Assembly: GCA_020726505.1 (NCBI GenBank)
Contig: JAHLEZ010000003.1
Location: 1,240,001-1,304,000, forward strand
Reading direction: 5' to 3'
DNA: 64,000 nt
DNA from: Leptodontidium sp. MPI-SDFR-AT-0119
Lineage: Eukaryota; Ascomycota; Leotiomycetes; Helotiales; Leptodontidiaceae
The position numbers and the translations under genes are program-made. The notes under the pieces were generated by a model. The model was not told the origin of the DNA. It did not search any database and was given only the letters and a program-made list of their open reading frames with translations. Positions within the stretch are counted from its first letter, which is position 1; every line of letters starts with the position of its first letter. Shown in pieces: positions 24,211 to 36,455 of this stretch.

Positions 24211-25595
24211 TACCCAGTAGACTTGCAAATGCGTTCTTGGATGATTCTAGCGAGAACAGTCACTTTAAGCACTTAGATTTTAAGTGCATATGAACTCTAG
24301 AAATCAGAAAATATTGAATACAATACACCGCTTGCGGCCCTGGCTATTTGACTTTACATGGATTTCTTTTTGGGTCAGGAGAAGTGGGTGATGGTCACCA
24401 GGCGAGGAAAATACCCCGGAGCCTGCCTTTCTCGCCGAAGTACAAGTTTCCGACTCTTGTCGCACTTGAAGATTCATACACAAATCAAAGTACTTTCTCA
24501 AGCCAACTAACCTCACCAAGAATATGAAGCGAATTTACACCAAGCCTTGTTATTCATTTGGAGAGTAGGATGCGCCTACTACTACATCAAGAGTCACATT
24601 TGTCACTCTCCAGACAGCGTCCAACCATCTCGAAAGTTGGAATCCAGCCAAGCTTAAGAGATTATGTACATATGTAATAGCAAGGGCTTCTTGTAGAGAT
24701 TGATTGAAGGTGAAATGATTCTCGGAATTGAACAGAAAGGCTCAAATTCAAAGAAAAACAAACGGCATCGCTGAGATATATATGCCATTTGTGCCTGCTC
24801 GATGGCCGGTTTACTCGTGTAGACTATTGTAAATTCCTCTACTACTAGTAGAAACTAGTAAAATGGAATCCCCATGTCACCTCTACAATTGTGGTAGAGC
24901 AGTTTCCTTCTCCTTTCCACAATGGAGACCCTGCATGCTGACTTCCATACCACCTCGTTCGACGAGTTACACACCGCCCCCCTCAGAGAGCAACGTACTT
25001 ATATTCAGCTCTCGAAGTATTGACACAGATGGAACTACGTCCGAGATAGTACATGGATGTATGAAACTTCAGACAGCATGATACCCCCCCCCCCCCCCCC
25101 CCACCCACAAGTGATGACAGGAAATCGAACAAGAACCAAGTACAAAAACATTCAAGAACGTAGTCGTGAAGTTGACTGTGTATCTGAAGAGCGGTGGGAA
25201 TCTTGTCCATATAAATGAGGTGTGCTTCGTCACTTGGGGATGGGGCGACTTGTATGTCCTTTCGTCACTCACAATCGACCTGTAGAACTTCGACCAAGTG
25301 AAAATGGAACTGCTCTAAGCAACTCGTAAAAGTGCTGTACTGTGTAGGCTAGGCCTTGCGCAGCTGTACTTTACTGTATTTACCCCAAGATGCTGTGGTG
25401 GAAATGGATCGTATTGCACTTGCCTAATATTACACCCCACCTACAAGCATATGCCAATAGAACATCTGAGGTGCGCCTGTGACCCTTCAAGTCTCTTCAA
25501 TGTACCCAGACGCCTGCCCACAGCCATAACTCCAGCCCATCCATCATCGAAACCGAACCCAATAACGCCCTCGCCGAATCATCCACCATATCCCT
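24211..25595. other. Intergenic region between convergent genes
   Basis: It should contain the 3'UTRs of the small hypothetical gene and of MED10. The only outstanding element is the poly-C run at 25084-25102. Confidence 0.5.
25084..25102 (+). repeat. Poly-C tract of 19
   Basis: Nineteen C in a row, preceded by GATA, then ACCCAC. It is non-coding. Confidence 0.95.
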
Positions 25596-26217
25596 TCACA
25601 GATCCTCACCCTCCCTCTTCTCCCTCCCAACAACCTCCTCCTTCCCCCCAGTAGCCACTACAACCTTCACGACATCATCCCTAATCTCCGGCATCGCAAC
25701 GCCCATCTCATTAGCCAGAACATCACGAAAGCTCGAAAACGCATCCATCTTCCCTTTCATCAACTGATTGCCCTTGCGCGCCAACTCAACAAACTCGCGC
25801 GTGTAGATATCGGGATTCCGGCCGTTGTCGACATATTGGATGAGCTCGGGGGGTATGGAGGGGAGGGTTTTGGCATGCGTGGCCGTGTTGTGGATTTTGA
25901 GGAGCTGGGCATCAAACTGCTTCCTGGCGGACTGGAGCGTTAGCCGAGGCTTCTACATGTCCGTCTCTTTCTTTCGGGGGCATCTCCCGTATGCGATGAG
26001 TATATGGAGCATGGCTTACATTGCAGCTTCGAGGACTTGATTCGATGGTCGGCTGGTGAGGCCATAGGCGTTTGTCTGGACCATGATCTGGTACAGGTCC
26101 TGGATGGCCTCCTTGACTTGCTCTGCGCATTCCTGTCAATTCAATTCAATGCATGGCATAGGAATTATCAGTCTTACTCTCTAGGATGTCATGATCGGTT
26201 TGCGCGACTGGCGCCAT
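25596..26217 (-). CDS. med10: Mediator complex subunit 10
   Basis: MED10 (Nut2 in yeast) is a subunit of the Mediator middle module, which bridges activators and RNA polymerase II in the nucleus. There are three exons: 26178-26217, 26020-26122 and 25596-25923, giving 156 residues, the usual family length. The acceptor of intron 1 is the AG before AGCAAGTC, which gives ILEKQVKEAIQDLYQIMVQT; the AG eleven bases upstream would break the frame. Family features are the N-terminal helix KQVKEAIQDLYQIMVQT and the block PPELIQYVDNGRNPDIYTRE. The helix ARKGNQLMKGKMDAFSSFRD follows it. The C-terminal tail is charged and variable. The gene heads a run of three minus-strand genes, with its 5' end facing the LIM gene terminus. 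Confidence 0.94.
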
Positions 26218-26842
26218 GTTTGCTAGATGCTGTTGTTGATTTGCGGGTGGTAGTGAGTTGTGATTCTGTCCAGCCTTGAGGTTGAGACCCCGTACGGTGA
26301 CCACTAGTCGCGGCACCATTTTGTCAGCCTCGTTTCTGGTGGGTGCTGTGCGTTTGTTTGCACACTACTGTAATCCACTAAGCGCATGAGGCACGAGTCG
26401 AAAGAGAAAAGAAGAAAATTATAAACCTAGTCGCTTGCTTACTTTAGTCTCGGGTACTCGAGTACCAATTCATTACAGGAGCAAGCCGTATCACAAATCA
26501 AAAATTCAGAGATTCACTTACCAGCCCCTGTTTCGGCTACAAACCCGCTTCAGCAAAACAACAACATCTCGATCACACCAACAAGGAAGGTCTCGAGAGC
26601 CCATGCTAATCTTGGTTTAGTTGGTTGCGCCGGAGTTGAATTTTGCTTCATGGCTTCCCCACAGAGCAATTTACTACGACAACCGGGGATGGTGAACAGC
26701 AGACAAGTAGATTGCAAAACTTCTGCGAACTCCGATTCTTGCCCTTTCATAATTTGATTCAAAGTTCCAATTTAGAATAGCCTTAGGTCCATTCCCTTAA
26801 TCTTGGTCCCGATCTTGACCCAGTTTCGCAGTGCCAATCATT
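26218..26842. other. Intergenic region, MED10 promoter
   Basis: About 625 bases between the LIM gene end and the MED10 start. No gene seen. Confidence 0.5.
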
Positions 26843-28727
26843 CTACTCCTCGCAAAACAGGTTTCTCAATTCTTTATTCAAATCCTCTCTGCGAGGATCA
26901 AGTCCAAACTCCTCATCGACTAACAACGGACTCTTTCTCGTTCTCTTCCCCTTCACTTCGTCGATCATCTCCTTCGAACTGCTTATACCGTCCTTGATTC
27001 CTGCCTTTTGTCTTTTGATTTTCTCCCGAATCGGCTCGGCTTCACTTGCAACGTACTTTTCGAAATTCGCCTCGGGAGCCTTCTTCGGCAGGTATCTCTC
27101 CAGGTATTCTGAAGATTGCGGTGGGGATGAGAGGTCAAACAGGGGCTCTGGAGTGTTTGTAAAGTCTCCCACAGGAGACATGACCCGAGAAGGGTCTGAC
27201 GACTCGGTCAGAGAAGCTGAAAACAAACACGGCTCGCTAGAGTCAACCTTAGCAATACTCGGTCTGTGGGAAAAGTATGATGTTGTCTCCTTACGGGCTA
27301 TGGACGGACGACTCGGGTATGGACTTCGAGGATACGGTGTCTGCGGTCGAGATGGGTGAGAGCAAGGATGTTTTTCAGCTGTCAAGCAAGTCGAATCTGC
27401 AGTCTGGGAGCATCGGTTCGATTCACATGCAGCATCCTCGGTAGTGTTTCCCTTATATATGGGTTCAAAAGCAACAGTTGCCCGCTTCTGGAGCTTCTGT
27501 GGATTATCGATTGTGGAGGGCGCCGTCTGCTCCTCGATATTGCTTGTGGGGGTTATAGACCTCGAACCAGGAACAGGTGTGTCGATATCAGAGTCGTCTG
27601 AGCCATCGCTAGGATATGATCCAGTGGTTTCTCTCATCTGTTCCATTTCGTGTGAGTGTTCCGTGACTTTAGCAGCAGTCTTCGACCTTCGTTCGTGTTC
27701 TCTGTGGACGTTGCTGGGAAGCAAATTCATCCACTTCGGCAAGGGTTTAGTCTTGCTGGGTCTGAATGCAGGTTCGCCGATGGGATCCAATACCGAGACA
27801 TATACAACTGCAGCATCTTGGTTCGTAGAAGTTTTACCACGTCCCAAATCACACATCTCTGTATCGCTGTGAGAGTGGCAATCATCCATACTGCCATCCT
27901 CTGAGATCCCCATTGCAGCAGCGTTCTCGAGCAACGACGTCATGTCCTCGACATTTGGAAGTTCACTCATCTACTTCCAATTAGCTTAAGACAGCGCAAA
28001 GGGCTTTCTTGCTCACATGACACTTTGACCGGCAATGTGAAAAACTTCTCAAGCCCTCCTTGGCTTTAGTGGCCTCTCTCCTATGTTCCTTGGCCGAGCT
28101 CCGTGGCGAAACCCATAAATCCGAATTTGTCCTGTCCTTAGTCTCAGACAGCATATCCAATCTATTGCGGCTCAGCCCTTTATCTGACTTTGTCACAGTC
28201 TCAAGTCCCCTCTCCAGAACTCGACCCGGGCTCTCTCCAGCAGTTTCAACTTCACAAACACTACACATAGGAATCTCCTCCAATTCCACGCCGATACATC
28301 TCGCACTTTGTGTCGCCCCCACCTCATCCTCACTTCCATCCCACTTGCCCCATTCCCCCCTCTTCTCCGTACCTCTCCTCTCGCCCCCATTGCATATACT
28401 ACCCGAGACTGTATCTGGAACATCCAATCTCATGCCACAAACTAAGCAACCAAAGCACCCGCGATGCCAGAAGCACCAACCCAAGCTTACAACCTCGTCA
28501 CCCCTCACTATACATTCTCCACACACCCAACATATACTCAAATCCAAGACTGCACGCCAGCAGGCCCTGCAAACGATGCGTGCCGATGTACCGAGTAGTT
28601 TAGGCTTGGATCCGCGTGGCTGGCGTTGCCAGCAGATCGTACAGACGAACGCGGGGTGCGGATCAAGAGGGGCGTCTGGATCGGATCCCAGCGAAGATTT
28701 CTGGATCGGGTCGGCACTACTTGACAT
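26843..28727 (-). CDS. LIM-domain protein
   Basis: There are two exons, 28017-28727 and 26843-27970. The intron (gtgagc...gaagtag) joins CRSKCH to MSELPNV in phase, giving 612 residues. At about residues 28-105 there are paired zinc ligands: CTIC, then CRAC, CWVCGEC, and HRGCFGCLVCG. The H-x2-C-x2-C-x2-C core is the LIM signature. A further CSVC lies in the variable region after it. LIM domains mediate protein-protein contacts, and no DNA binding or catalysis is implied. The rest is disordered and Ser/Pro-rich, with repeats of the type RSPYPSRPSIARK. It ends in a charged helical segment (EPIREKIKRQKAGIKDG) and DEEFGLDPRREDLNKELRNL. The role is unknown; it differs from paxillin-like and Lrg1-like fungal LIM proteins in having no other domain I can see. 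Confidence 0.88.
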
Positions 28728-29404
28728 TTTGTGAGTATTGGCCGAGAGGGATGCCGGAGCATTGAGGCACTCCAGGCTGTAGAAAGCGGGCGGGAGGGAG
28801 TGAAGGTGTGGAGATGAACGAATGATGGCTGGTCCGCTGAACTGTCCTATTGATGTGTAAATGAGCGTGGAAAACGAATGTAATGCCTAAAAGCCGTGAT
28901 CCGAAAACTCAGCTTAGGCTGAGCCTTAATATTGTATAAACATGGGGTAACAGGTGGTTGGTGTAATGTTATGTTGTGATGAGGTGATGTCGTGATATCT
29001 GGCTATTGATCCTATCATCACGCAAGAGGAAAGGGCTATGGTAATATCAAATGCTTTTATTCATATCTCATCATTCCTAAGTCGCAAAGGAAAGGACGAT
29101 CATAATAAGCACCGAAATCAAGAATCGGAGAACATCAACCATTAATCATACAAGAAAAGAAAGAATTCTGTCGTAGAAGTGTTCGTGAGCCAATAATGGC
29201 AGTGCGCAAAGTGCAAAGCAGAGAAAACAGAGATAGCAACAGCAAACCGTCATACTCCATTTCGTGTCCCCCACGAATTTCTTTGATATTCAACGCCGCA
29301 CGTACACCCCCAAGTGTACAACCACCAACACAAACGTACCAAACAATGACATGAAAGTAGAGAAGCATCCTGCCACGCGAGATTATTGTCTTGAATCGTC
29401 ACAC
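28728..29404. other. Intergenic region, LIM gene promoter
   Basis: No gene. It holds the 5' side of the LIM gene and the 3' side of the next minus-strand gene. Confidence 0.5.
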
Positions 29405-31447
29405 CTACTTGCGCATCTTAGGTCGAGAAAGCATATTAAGGCGACTGAGACTCAAAACACCCTTCTTCTTGACTGGACTTGGAGTCTTGGACTTGGGAGT
29501 TGCCTGGAGCTTGGGAGCAAAGAGCATGTGGCCATCAGCAGCGGTCTTAGTCTTCTTGGGAGAACGTTCAAGTTCCTCTTCAGCCTCTTCATCAGATTCG
29601 ACCCGACAGCGCTTCTTGTTGACCATGCCATGAGGAACCGATAGCAACAGCGCCTTGTTCTCCTTGTTGCCGCTGGGGAAAGCACCCGGCATAGAATTAG
29701 GAAAGACGCTCTGGCGGACCTGTCGAACGCTAGCCTGGCCTGGCGATGACCCAAAACCCTTAGGAGAAGCACCAAAGTTGATGGTATGATCGCTACGGAA
29801 CGTAAATGTACCAGGCACCGATGGTGGATGAGCTTGGCGAGGTGGTTCAGGTAGTGGCCGGACACTAGAGAGTGAGGGATATTCAATAGGCATCGATGAC
29901 TCTCCTAGCTTCGGCAGACTAGCGATTGAAGGGTACTCAACTTCCATTGCATCTGGCTTGGCTCTGCCCGTCAACTTGGCAGCATGCTTCGGACCAAAGT
30001 TGATTTTTGGTGTTGAGCGGGGTATGTTGGATTTCATTGGGGATGGCGAGTTTTGGACCGTCGCGGAATTCTTGTTGACAGTATCCGGGGTGAAGTTTAC
30101 ATGCTTGACGGTTTTGGAGCCGCCCTCAAGCCTGGGGGTAACAGGGATGGATGGAAGCGCCTTTTCAAGGTTGGGCCTACTGGGACTTCTCGCCAGTGAA
30201 GGAATCGATGAAGGAATCGACGACGGCTTTGCTGCTGGCTTCTTCGCACTGAAACTTGGGTGTCGGAGCATTGACTTGACCCGATCAAACTTGCCAGGAT
30301 TGTGCATAAAGCTCTGGAGTTCAGTCTTCGGGATGTCGCTCAAGTTATTGGTGGTGGCGGATTTGGTTAAACCACGGGGTGTGCTTGTCATAGATAGGTT
30401 CGGCTTGGAAGGGGACCTGGAAAGCGTTGGGATCTGTGTCTTCTTGGTACTTGCAGCCCGAGATAACGAAGCTTGGGTGGGGGTGGTGGCAGCCGTAACC
30501 ATGCTTGACTGCGAGCGTGCAATTTTAGGTGTCGATGGCAGGCCTTTGTTGTCGCCTCGAGACACTGGCCGAGCAAATGAGATATCTTCCGAGACACGCT
30601 TTCGAGCCCGCTTAGCTGGCGCCGTATTCTCCAATCGCTCAAGATGGCTCGCAATCTCAGCAGGATGTTCGTTCCTCTTGTGCATGTCCTCCCGATCGTC
30701 CAACTGGGCCTTCGATTGTGTTCTCTTCAGACTGGTCGTGGCTGGTACGACCCGACCAGGGTGGGCTCGAAAAGAAGAGGGATGTCCCGCGATCGAGTCC
30801 ATCTTCTTGAACTCTGCCATATGAATATCACTGAATCTACCAGCCTTTCCTTTTGGTTGCGCGATCTTTCGTCCTCCGATTCCTACCCCAGATTCGCCTT
30901 CATTTCGCTTCTCCTCCTCCCGCTCAGCGGCCAGCTTAGCTTTGATCCGGAGGGCTTCCTCTCGCAGTTCGTCCATCATCCGCTGAGCTTCGGGTCCGAG
31001 CTGGGGGCCAGGCCGAGCAAATGTGAAGTCGAAGGTGGGAGAGGATATGCCGGTTTTTGAGGGAGTTTGTTGTGTCAGTCCTGAGGGCTGGTCATTCTTG
31101 ATAGATGTGTTCATGTCGGTGAAACCAAGTCGAAGGCCAGAGTCGGGTTCTTGGGTGGTACTGTGTTGAACTTTGCTTGGGTGCATTTCTGACAGAGGTG
31201 GTTTGATACGACCAGCTGTAGCTGGAGTTCGAGGTGCTAAAGGGGAGGAAACGACGGAATCGAGGGTCGATTGAGGGCCGGAAGTTGGTGTCTCATCGCG
31301 CTCAGCAAGAGATTCGAGGCGACTGGAATCATGATTCAGTGACTGCCGAGTGTAGATGTCAGTTATAGTACATTGGGTGGGCGCGAACACGGGAGGTACC
31401 TTCGCTGGAGTCCGAAGCCTCGACGAGCGTCGGCGAGGGGCAGACAT
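29405..31447 (-). CDS. Disordered Ser/Pro-rich nuclear-type protein with PP1-docking and KEN motifs
   Basis: A single exon encodes 680 residues. I do not recognise a named family, though similar Ser/Pro-rich proteins occur in filamentous ascomycetes. Visible features are a basic N-terminus (MSAPRRRSSRLRTP) and a charged helix LGPEAQRMMDELREEALRIK (about 150-169), continuing as an Arg/Glu-rich coiled coil. Many SP/TP sites (SPSKPN, SPSRPN) follow. A KHVNF motif at about 448-452 fits the RVxF-type docking site for protein phosphatase 1. A KEN box lies at about 595-597, the C-terminal part has an acidic patch and KRCR/KKTK clusters, and the end is basic (LNMLSRPKMRK). Candidate nuclear localisation signals are PAKRARKR (about 277-284) and SPKKTK. 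I infer a nuclear, cell-cycle-regulated scaffold; the motifs are short and could be fortuitous. Confidence 0.82.
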   Translation of the reverse strand: MSAPRRRSSRLRTPAKVPPVFAPTQCTITDIYTRQSLNHDSSRLESLAERDETPTSGPQSTLDSVVSSPLAPRTPATAGRIKPPLSEMHPSKVQHSTTQEPDSGLRLGFTDMNTSIKNDQPSGLTQQTPSKTGISSPTFDFTFARPGPQLGPEAQRMMDELREEALRIKAKLAAEREEEKRNEGESGVGIGGRKIAQPKGKAGRFSDIHMAEFKKMDSIAGHPSSFRAHPGRVVPATTSLKRTQSKAQLDDREDMHKRNEHPAEIASHLERLENTAPAKRARKRVSEDISFARPVSRGDNKGLPSTPKIARSQSSMVTAATTPTQASLSRAASTKKTQIPTLSRSPSKPNLSMTSTPRGLTKSATTNNLSDIPKTELQSFMHNPGKFDRVKSMLRHPSFSAKKPAAKPSSIPSSIPSLARSPSRPNLEKALPSIPVTPRLEGGSKTVKHVNFTPDTVNKNSATVQNSPSPMKSNIPRSTPKINFGPKHAAKLTGRAKPDAMEVEYPSIASLPKLGESSMPIEYPSLSSVRPLPEPPRQAHPPSVPGTFTFRSDHTINFGASPKGFGSSPGQASVRQVRQSVFPNSMPGAFPSGNKENKALLLSVPHGMVNKKRCRVESDEEAEEELERSPKKTKTAADGHMLFAPKLQATPKSKTPSPVKKKGVLSLSRLNMLSRPKMRK

Positions 31448-34112
31448 GATGAGGATTGAGGATCGAAGGCTGCTGGGCTGTTCAACGATACATCTAATTG
31501 GCCGAGCAAAGCGATTGCAATTGAATACAGAGCAGGGCAGTGCAATGCAAGGGTGTTTCGAGTTGTTGTTTGCGAGAAGGCTGGGTGTGGATGTGGGTGT
31601 GTATATTCAGTTTCCTGACCAGGTCTGAAGCTTTGAAGCTCCAGCGCTGGCGGGCACCGATTGTTGACTTGGGTGTTTACTCGAGTCTTGGCGTTCGTCG
31701 CGCTAGTGAGTCGCGTGACTTGGGGTGAGGCTGACACTAAGCCTTGTCTCGCCTCGCCCTGCCCCGCTGGCTGTTGGCTAGTAAGGTATCCTAAGTGGTG
31801 TTATGGATGCTGTGTATCGTCGATTAGACCAAACAGTATATTCTTCCTAAGAAACGTCAACATGAACAACGGTAGATAGTACCTACTACCGATACTTGGT
31901 AGCCTTGTGATAGATGTTCCATTGCCAACGGGCTTCTCATTTTCAGTCCTCCCCAGGTCGAGGTCTCGAGGATGTTTTCAAGCGAAAACACCACCTGCCT
32001 TGTTCTCCTGCCGTTCCTACATCTGCCTAATATTTACATTTCTGCTCGCAGGAAGAGTGGAGGTCCTAGTGTCTGGGGAAAGTAGCATTCTTCAAATGAT
32101 CGGTACTTGTGTCCATCCTGACATGGGCAAGTCATATACATCATGTGTTATTCACTCTTTTCCAGTACCAGCAGTCTGTTGTGTAGGTAGAAGCGGTCAA
32201 CGGTCTCAGAAGTCCAGACAGAACAAGGTAGCTGGTCGCTTTGGCATCGCATCGCATCGCAGCAGTTCTCCCGAGGGCATTCACAGATAGATATATGTGC
32301 GCCCGTCCTGGTTGTCACGACCTGCAGGAAGAGCCATTGCTTGCATTGTTGAACTGCTTGGTACCGGTAATTAGTTATTGCTGGTGAGATGTGCTGGCTG
32401 GCTGGCTGGCTGACTGGCCATGAGATCTTAACAACCCTGTGTACTGACTGATATGATCGACTGCTACAGCCTTATGCAGATGAATGGGTTGGCTGTACTT
32501 TCTTGAACAGGACTAAAGGATTCAGCCCCGAGGAGATACCGTTCTCAAGATCTGCTGCCCGTTCCTTGTGCATTTCTTGGCTGGGGCTCGGGCTGCCAAT
32601 TGGCTGCTACCCAGCCCTCCCAGCGTGCGGGGGTCGTCGTTGTCTCACTGAAAAGTCTTTCTCCGAAGGCTGCTGGGGTTCAAAGTGACAGGACAGGAGA
32701 GGGCGGATAGGGCAGGGCTCTCCAATACGCATCATGCTGCATGAAGTATTTTCATCCTGCGCCTGGCCTGGGCACACACACACCTGAGCGATGCGTTTCC
32801 TGTGCTTTTTCCAAGCAGAAACGAGCGCCACGACCGCCATATGGTGCGATGCACCAATAACAGCATCCCCTCTCACAGGAGCTTTAATTAAAGACACGGG
32901 CAGGTGACTCGGAACTGCCCGTAGACTGCCCTGCCTGCTCTCAGTCTCCATCTCAGTCGGTGGTGCATGGATCGCTGACCGGGTTTGCGGTCCTTGCGGC
33001 TTGTGGATGAGGGTGGATGAGGAGACTTTTGAGATTTTTGCACTTTCAGTCCCTATGTAATTTACCTCTGTCTACCTCCTCGTACGGTACTCGAGTGTAG
33101 GGACGCTGGGGCTGGCAGATCAACAGCTAGGAGACAGCCGTTGGTTGGAACAGACGACCATTTATTTACCTCTGCAAGTAGGGTACAGGTCACAACATTG
33201 TTGGCACAAGCAGTGGCTTGTGAACTTGAACGTGCTGTATGTACTCCGTACACTAGGATGATTGATGAGTGGCACCATGGCCTGCTTGTTTGTCTGTCTG
33301 TCTGTCTGCCACCTGCTCCGAGTGTTGTCTTGTAGTTGGTCCAGACTAGAACACAAGCGAGGAAAACTCTTCACCCTGGAGCGAAACCGACGCTGGCCAT
33401 CCGTGCATACATACAGTACTGCATTGTCAACAGCCCCGCCCGTGGAAGCCATGGAAGCCATAGAAGTTACTTCAATTTGTGGGGGAGCCAATAGCTGCCC
33501 GTCGTAGTGGCCTGCCTTTTGTCCTCTTTAGGTCTAGAGAATCTCGAATGCTATTGCACCTTACCAAACACCGAAAAGCCTCCTCCTTCTCCTCTCCCAG
33601 CCTTTGCCCTTGCAAGTGTGAGGGGCAACAGCAACCAGCAACCAGCGACAAGCAGCCTAGCCAGTCTCTTACTCGGCTCCGCTCCACGAGGTCCCAGCCA
33701 GCCGTGTCCCCTTCCCCTTCCGGGTTCGCAGCAGACTCTGCAAAATTCAAATACCACACTTCCCTTCAAATCTTTTACGTATCCAATTCCTGATTCCATT
33801 ACTCTACAATCTCTCTCTCACTCAATCAATACTCCTTCCTCTATCTGTCTATCTTCAGCCTTCTCCCTCGACCGTCGTCTCTAGTTCGACGAACCCAGGA
33901 ACCAAGCTCTCGGGTCCCAAGGCACACAGACAAGTTAGATCTGATACGATATCGGACGCACTCGCAGCCACACCAAAAATCGCCTCTTGTTTACGTTTCT
34001 GTAGACTCTTATCAGTTGTGACCGTGGCCGTTCAATCGAGGACCAACTGCCGCCCAGTGGGGTTGTCTTAGTGGGGTAGCAAAGCTAGAAACCTGTTATT
34101 CTATTGAAGGAA
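31448..34112. other. 2.7-kb divergent intergenic region
   Basis: It separates the minus-strand nuclear-type gene from the plus-strand bZIP gene, so it should hold both promoters. It contains CTGG (32393-32412) and TGTC (about 33290-33308) microsatellites. From about 33580 a pyrimidine-rich leader runs towards the bZIP ATG. No gene is supportable. Confidence 0.5.
33290..33308 (+). repeat. (TGTC)n microsatellite
   Basis: About five TGTC units in non-coding DNA upstream of the bZIP gene. Confidence 0.9.
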
Positions 34113-35460
34113 ATGGCCGACAATATGTCGATTGACAAGAAGGAGTCTACTAGGGAGGGCTCCGAGGAATCAATGGACATCAATTCCCCAACTCCAGAGG
34201 CTGAGACTGGAGCCCCCCAAGAGAATGCTGCTCAACAAAAGAGGAAGGGTGGACGGAAGCCTGTGTGTTGCTGTTTATGACCCCGCCCTCCGACACATAC
34301 TGATGAAATACACAGATATATGCCACCTCCGAGGAACGCAAACAGCGTAATCGTCAGGCGCAGGCTGCTTTCAGGGAACGCCGTACAGAATATATCAAGC
34401 AACTTGAAGAGACTATTCGAGTGCATGAGACCAATTTGCATAATTTGCAGACTGCACACCGGAGTGCCGCTGATGAGTGTCTTATGTTAAGATACAAGAA
34501 CTCCCTGCTGGAAAGAATCCTACTAGAGAAGGGTAGGAAGCCATGCGTCCTGAAAGCTACTTTACTTTCATTCTAACCACACTCCAGGTATCGATGTCCA
34601 GGCCGAACTACGGGCAAAAACTGGAAGTCCTCATCTTGGTCCAACCCATATGCCCAATATGGCCCAAGCTCCTACGGTTCAAAGAGCAATCATGAATAGG
34701 CACCATCAAGCTAGGCGGTCCAACTCTAGCATTGCTCCCAAATTGGAGCCAGGAGCACCTCTCCAGTCTCCACAATCCCGACCAACGCCATCTTCCCACG
34801 CCTCGTCTCCAACATCTCACTCCCCAGGGTTCCTACAGCAGGGAGTTATGACACCCCCAGCTTCCGACTCACAGATGCAATTTCAACAACAGCAGCAGCA
34901 GCAACAACAACAACAACAAAGGCTCCAGGCCGCCAAACCGCAGCCATCCCACGCGTTACCAGGACCGACCGGACTTCTTGGACATGCTGGAGGAATGGGA
35001 GCCCCCATGGGATCAAAAGGACAGGGAATCGGTGGGACAGGTGGTGCGGGAGGTGCTCCCATGGGTGCCGCGTATTATCCTCCGTCTGCCGATTACCAGA
35101 GTCACATTGAGCATATTAAGCAACTCGGCAAGCTGACCCCTTCCCTTGTCAATTTCTTTAATGGAGCTATGTTCGTCCTAGATTGATTCCGTGAGTACAG
35201 AACAGGAGTACGATGCGCAAGCCGATATGGTCGATGACCAAGACCAAACCGAATCCGGCCCCGGCCCCTACCCCGAACCGATTCCAACGACACAGCAGCA
35301 GATGCCAACTCAGTTCCAGCAGCTGGGAAACCAAGGACCGACCCAGGGAATGCAGACTGGCGACACCCCTCAAGGATATACTTCCATGACACAGCAACTC
35401 ATGGACCCTTACGACCCCATGCTCGACATGGATCCATTCGGACTTTCGGCCTCGATGTAA
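34113..35460 (+). CDS. bZIP transcription factor, Fcr3/AP-1-like
   Basis: There are four exons: 34113-34262, 34316-34532, 34588-35127 and 35201-35460, giving 388 residues. The basic region at about 51-75 reads YATSEERKQRNRQAQAAFRE. Its NRxAQxAFRERR core is the Pap1/Yap signature. A leucine-zipper helix follows (IKQLEETIRVHE onward), then DECLMLRYKNSLLERILLEK. The last half is disordered, with a poly-Gln run (about 34882-34920) and a Gly-rich segment. It ends in TSMTQQLMDPYDPMLDMDPF, an acidic tail that may activate transcription. Introns 1 and 2 are GT-AG. The third needs a GC donor (CTCG|GCAAGC at 35128, acceptor gtgagtacag at 35200), which fuses IKQL to EQEYDAQADM in phase. Read through, the protein would instead stop at 35186. 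The resemblance to Fcr3-like factors is from memory. Confidence 0.92.
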
Positions 35461-36455
35461 GCAACACCTCAAAGCCGCTTTCTATTTCTCTCCTTCCTTT
35501 TCTTTTGCAGTCCTGTTACGTGGGGTATAGGGATTCTCGGGACCAACCACACCCCATCGGGCGCAAGATAGAGAATCGTTACTCTCCGAACTTGTTCAAG
35601 AGATATGCTGACTCGTGCCCTAGGCAATTCCCATCATCCTTTTCCTTTGATACAAGCTCGATGAGATGAGCGAATGATACCCAGGGACATGAAGAGGGTT
35701 TGAAAATCGTGGCGTTTTGGCGGCACTGCATTGCGGCGGGGTTTATGGTCTCAATTAGCAGCATTTAATGGTGTTTGTAATTTTGGGCAACTAGGCAAAG
35801 GCAGTGAAACTCAGACACCGGGCTTTCACAGTGCCTACAGAGATTTTGAATGTCTCTACCGCGTGGCATTAAGCCTCTGCTTGTGTAAGCTGATTCGCCA
35901 ATGCATATGTGCATCGCTGGTGTATGTTTGGATCGATGTTGCATTCTGGTCTGATGCTGGATTGCGAACGAAAACAGGCACTAGCTCATCGCTGTACCAC
36001 TATCGCTTGGTGAAAATCAAGCGAACATGCAACGAAGCTTCTTGACCTTCATCAGGACAATGAACGAATGCACGAAGCAAATTATCCTCCTCTCCTTGAA
36101 CATCCTTCTCGCCTCAACTGAAGCATTAACCGAGGTTCCCTCCCAGGTCCTTGGTAAGTACAGTACAGTACTTATTTTTCCACTTCCTAAGGTGGTCATT
36201 AATCACCCTTTGTGGACCTCGGCCTTTCGTAATTGCCTGCAAGGGCCTTACAGACCAACATAGCTTTCACAGTCAACACGACAAGGATAAGGATGGAAAG
36301 TTGATGTACAGCGCATTTCATTTCGTTTCATGCTGTACAATATATGATACCCAGATTCACCTACTGAGGCCATGTCGGGCCACCTTCACAGATATTATGT
36401 ACTGTACTGTATCCCATAGTGAAAGGGGCTTCGCACACTTAGGTTGATGGGCTGG

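Noticed and set aside
27391..27430. GGTTCGATTC, resembling a tRNA B box
   Set aside because: It lies inside the coding exon of the LIM gene and no cloverleaf can be drawn around it.
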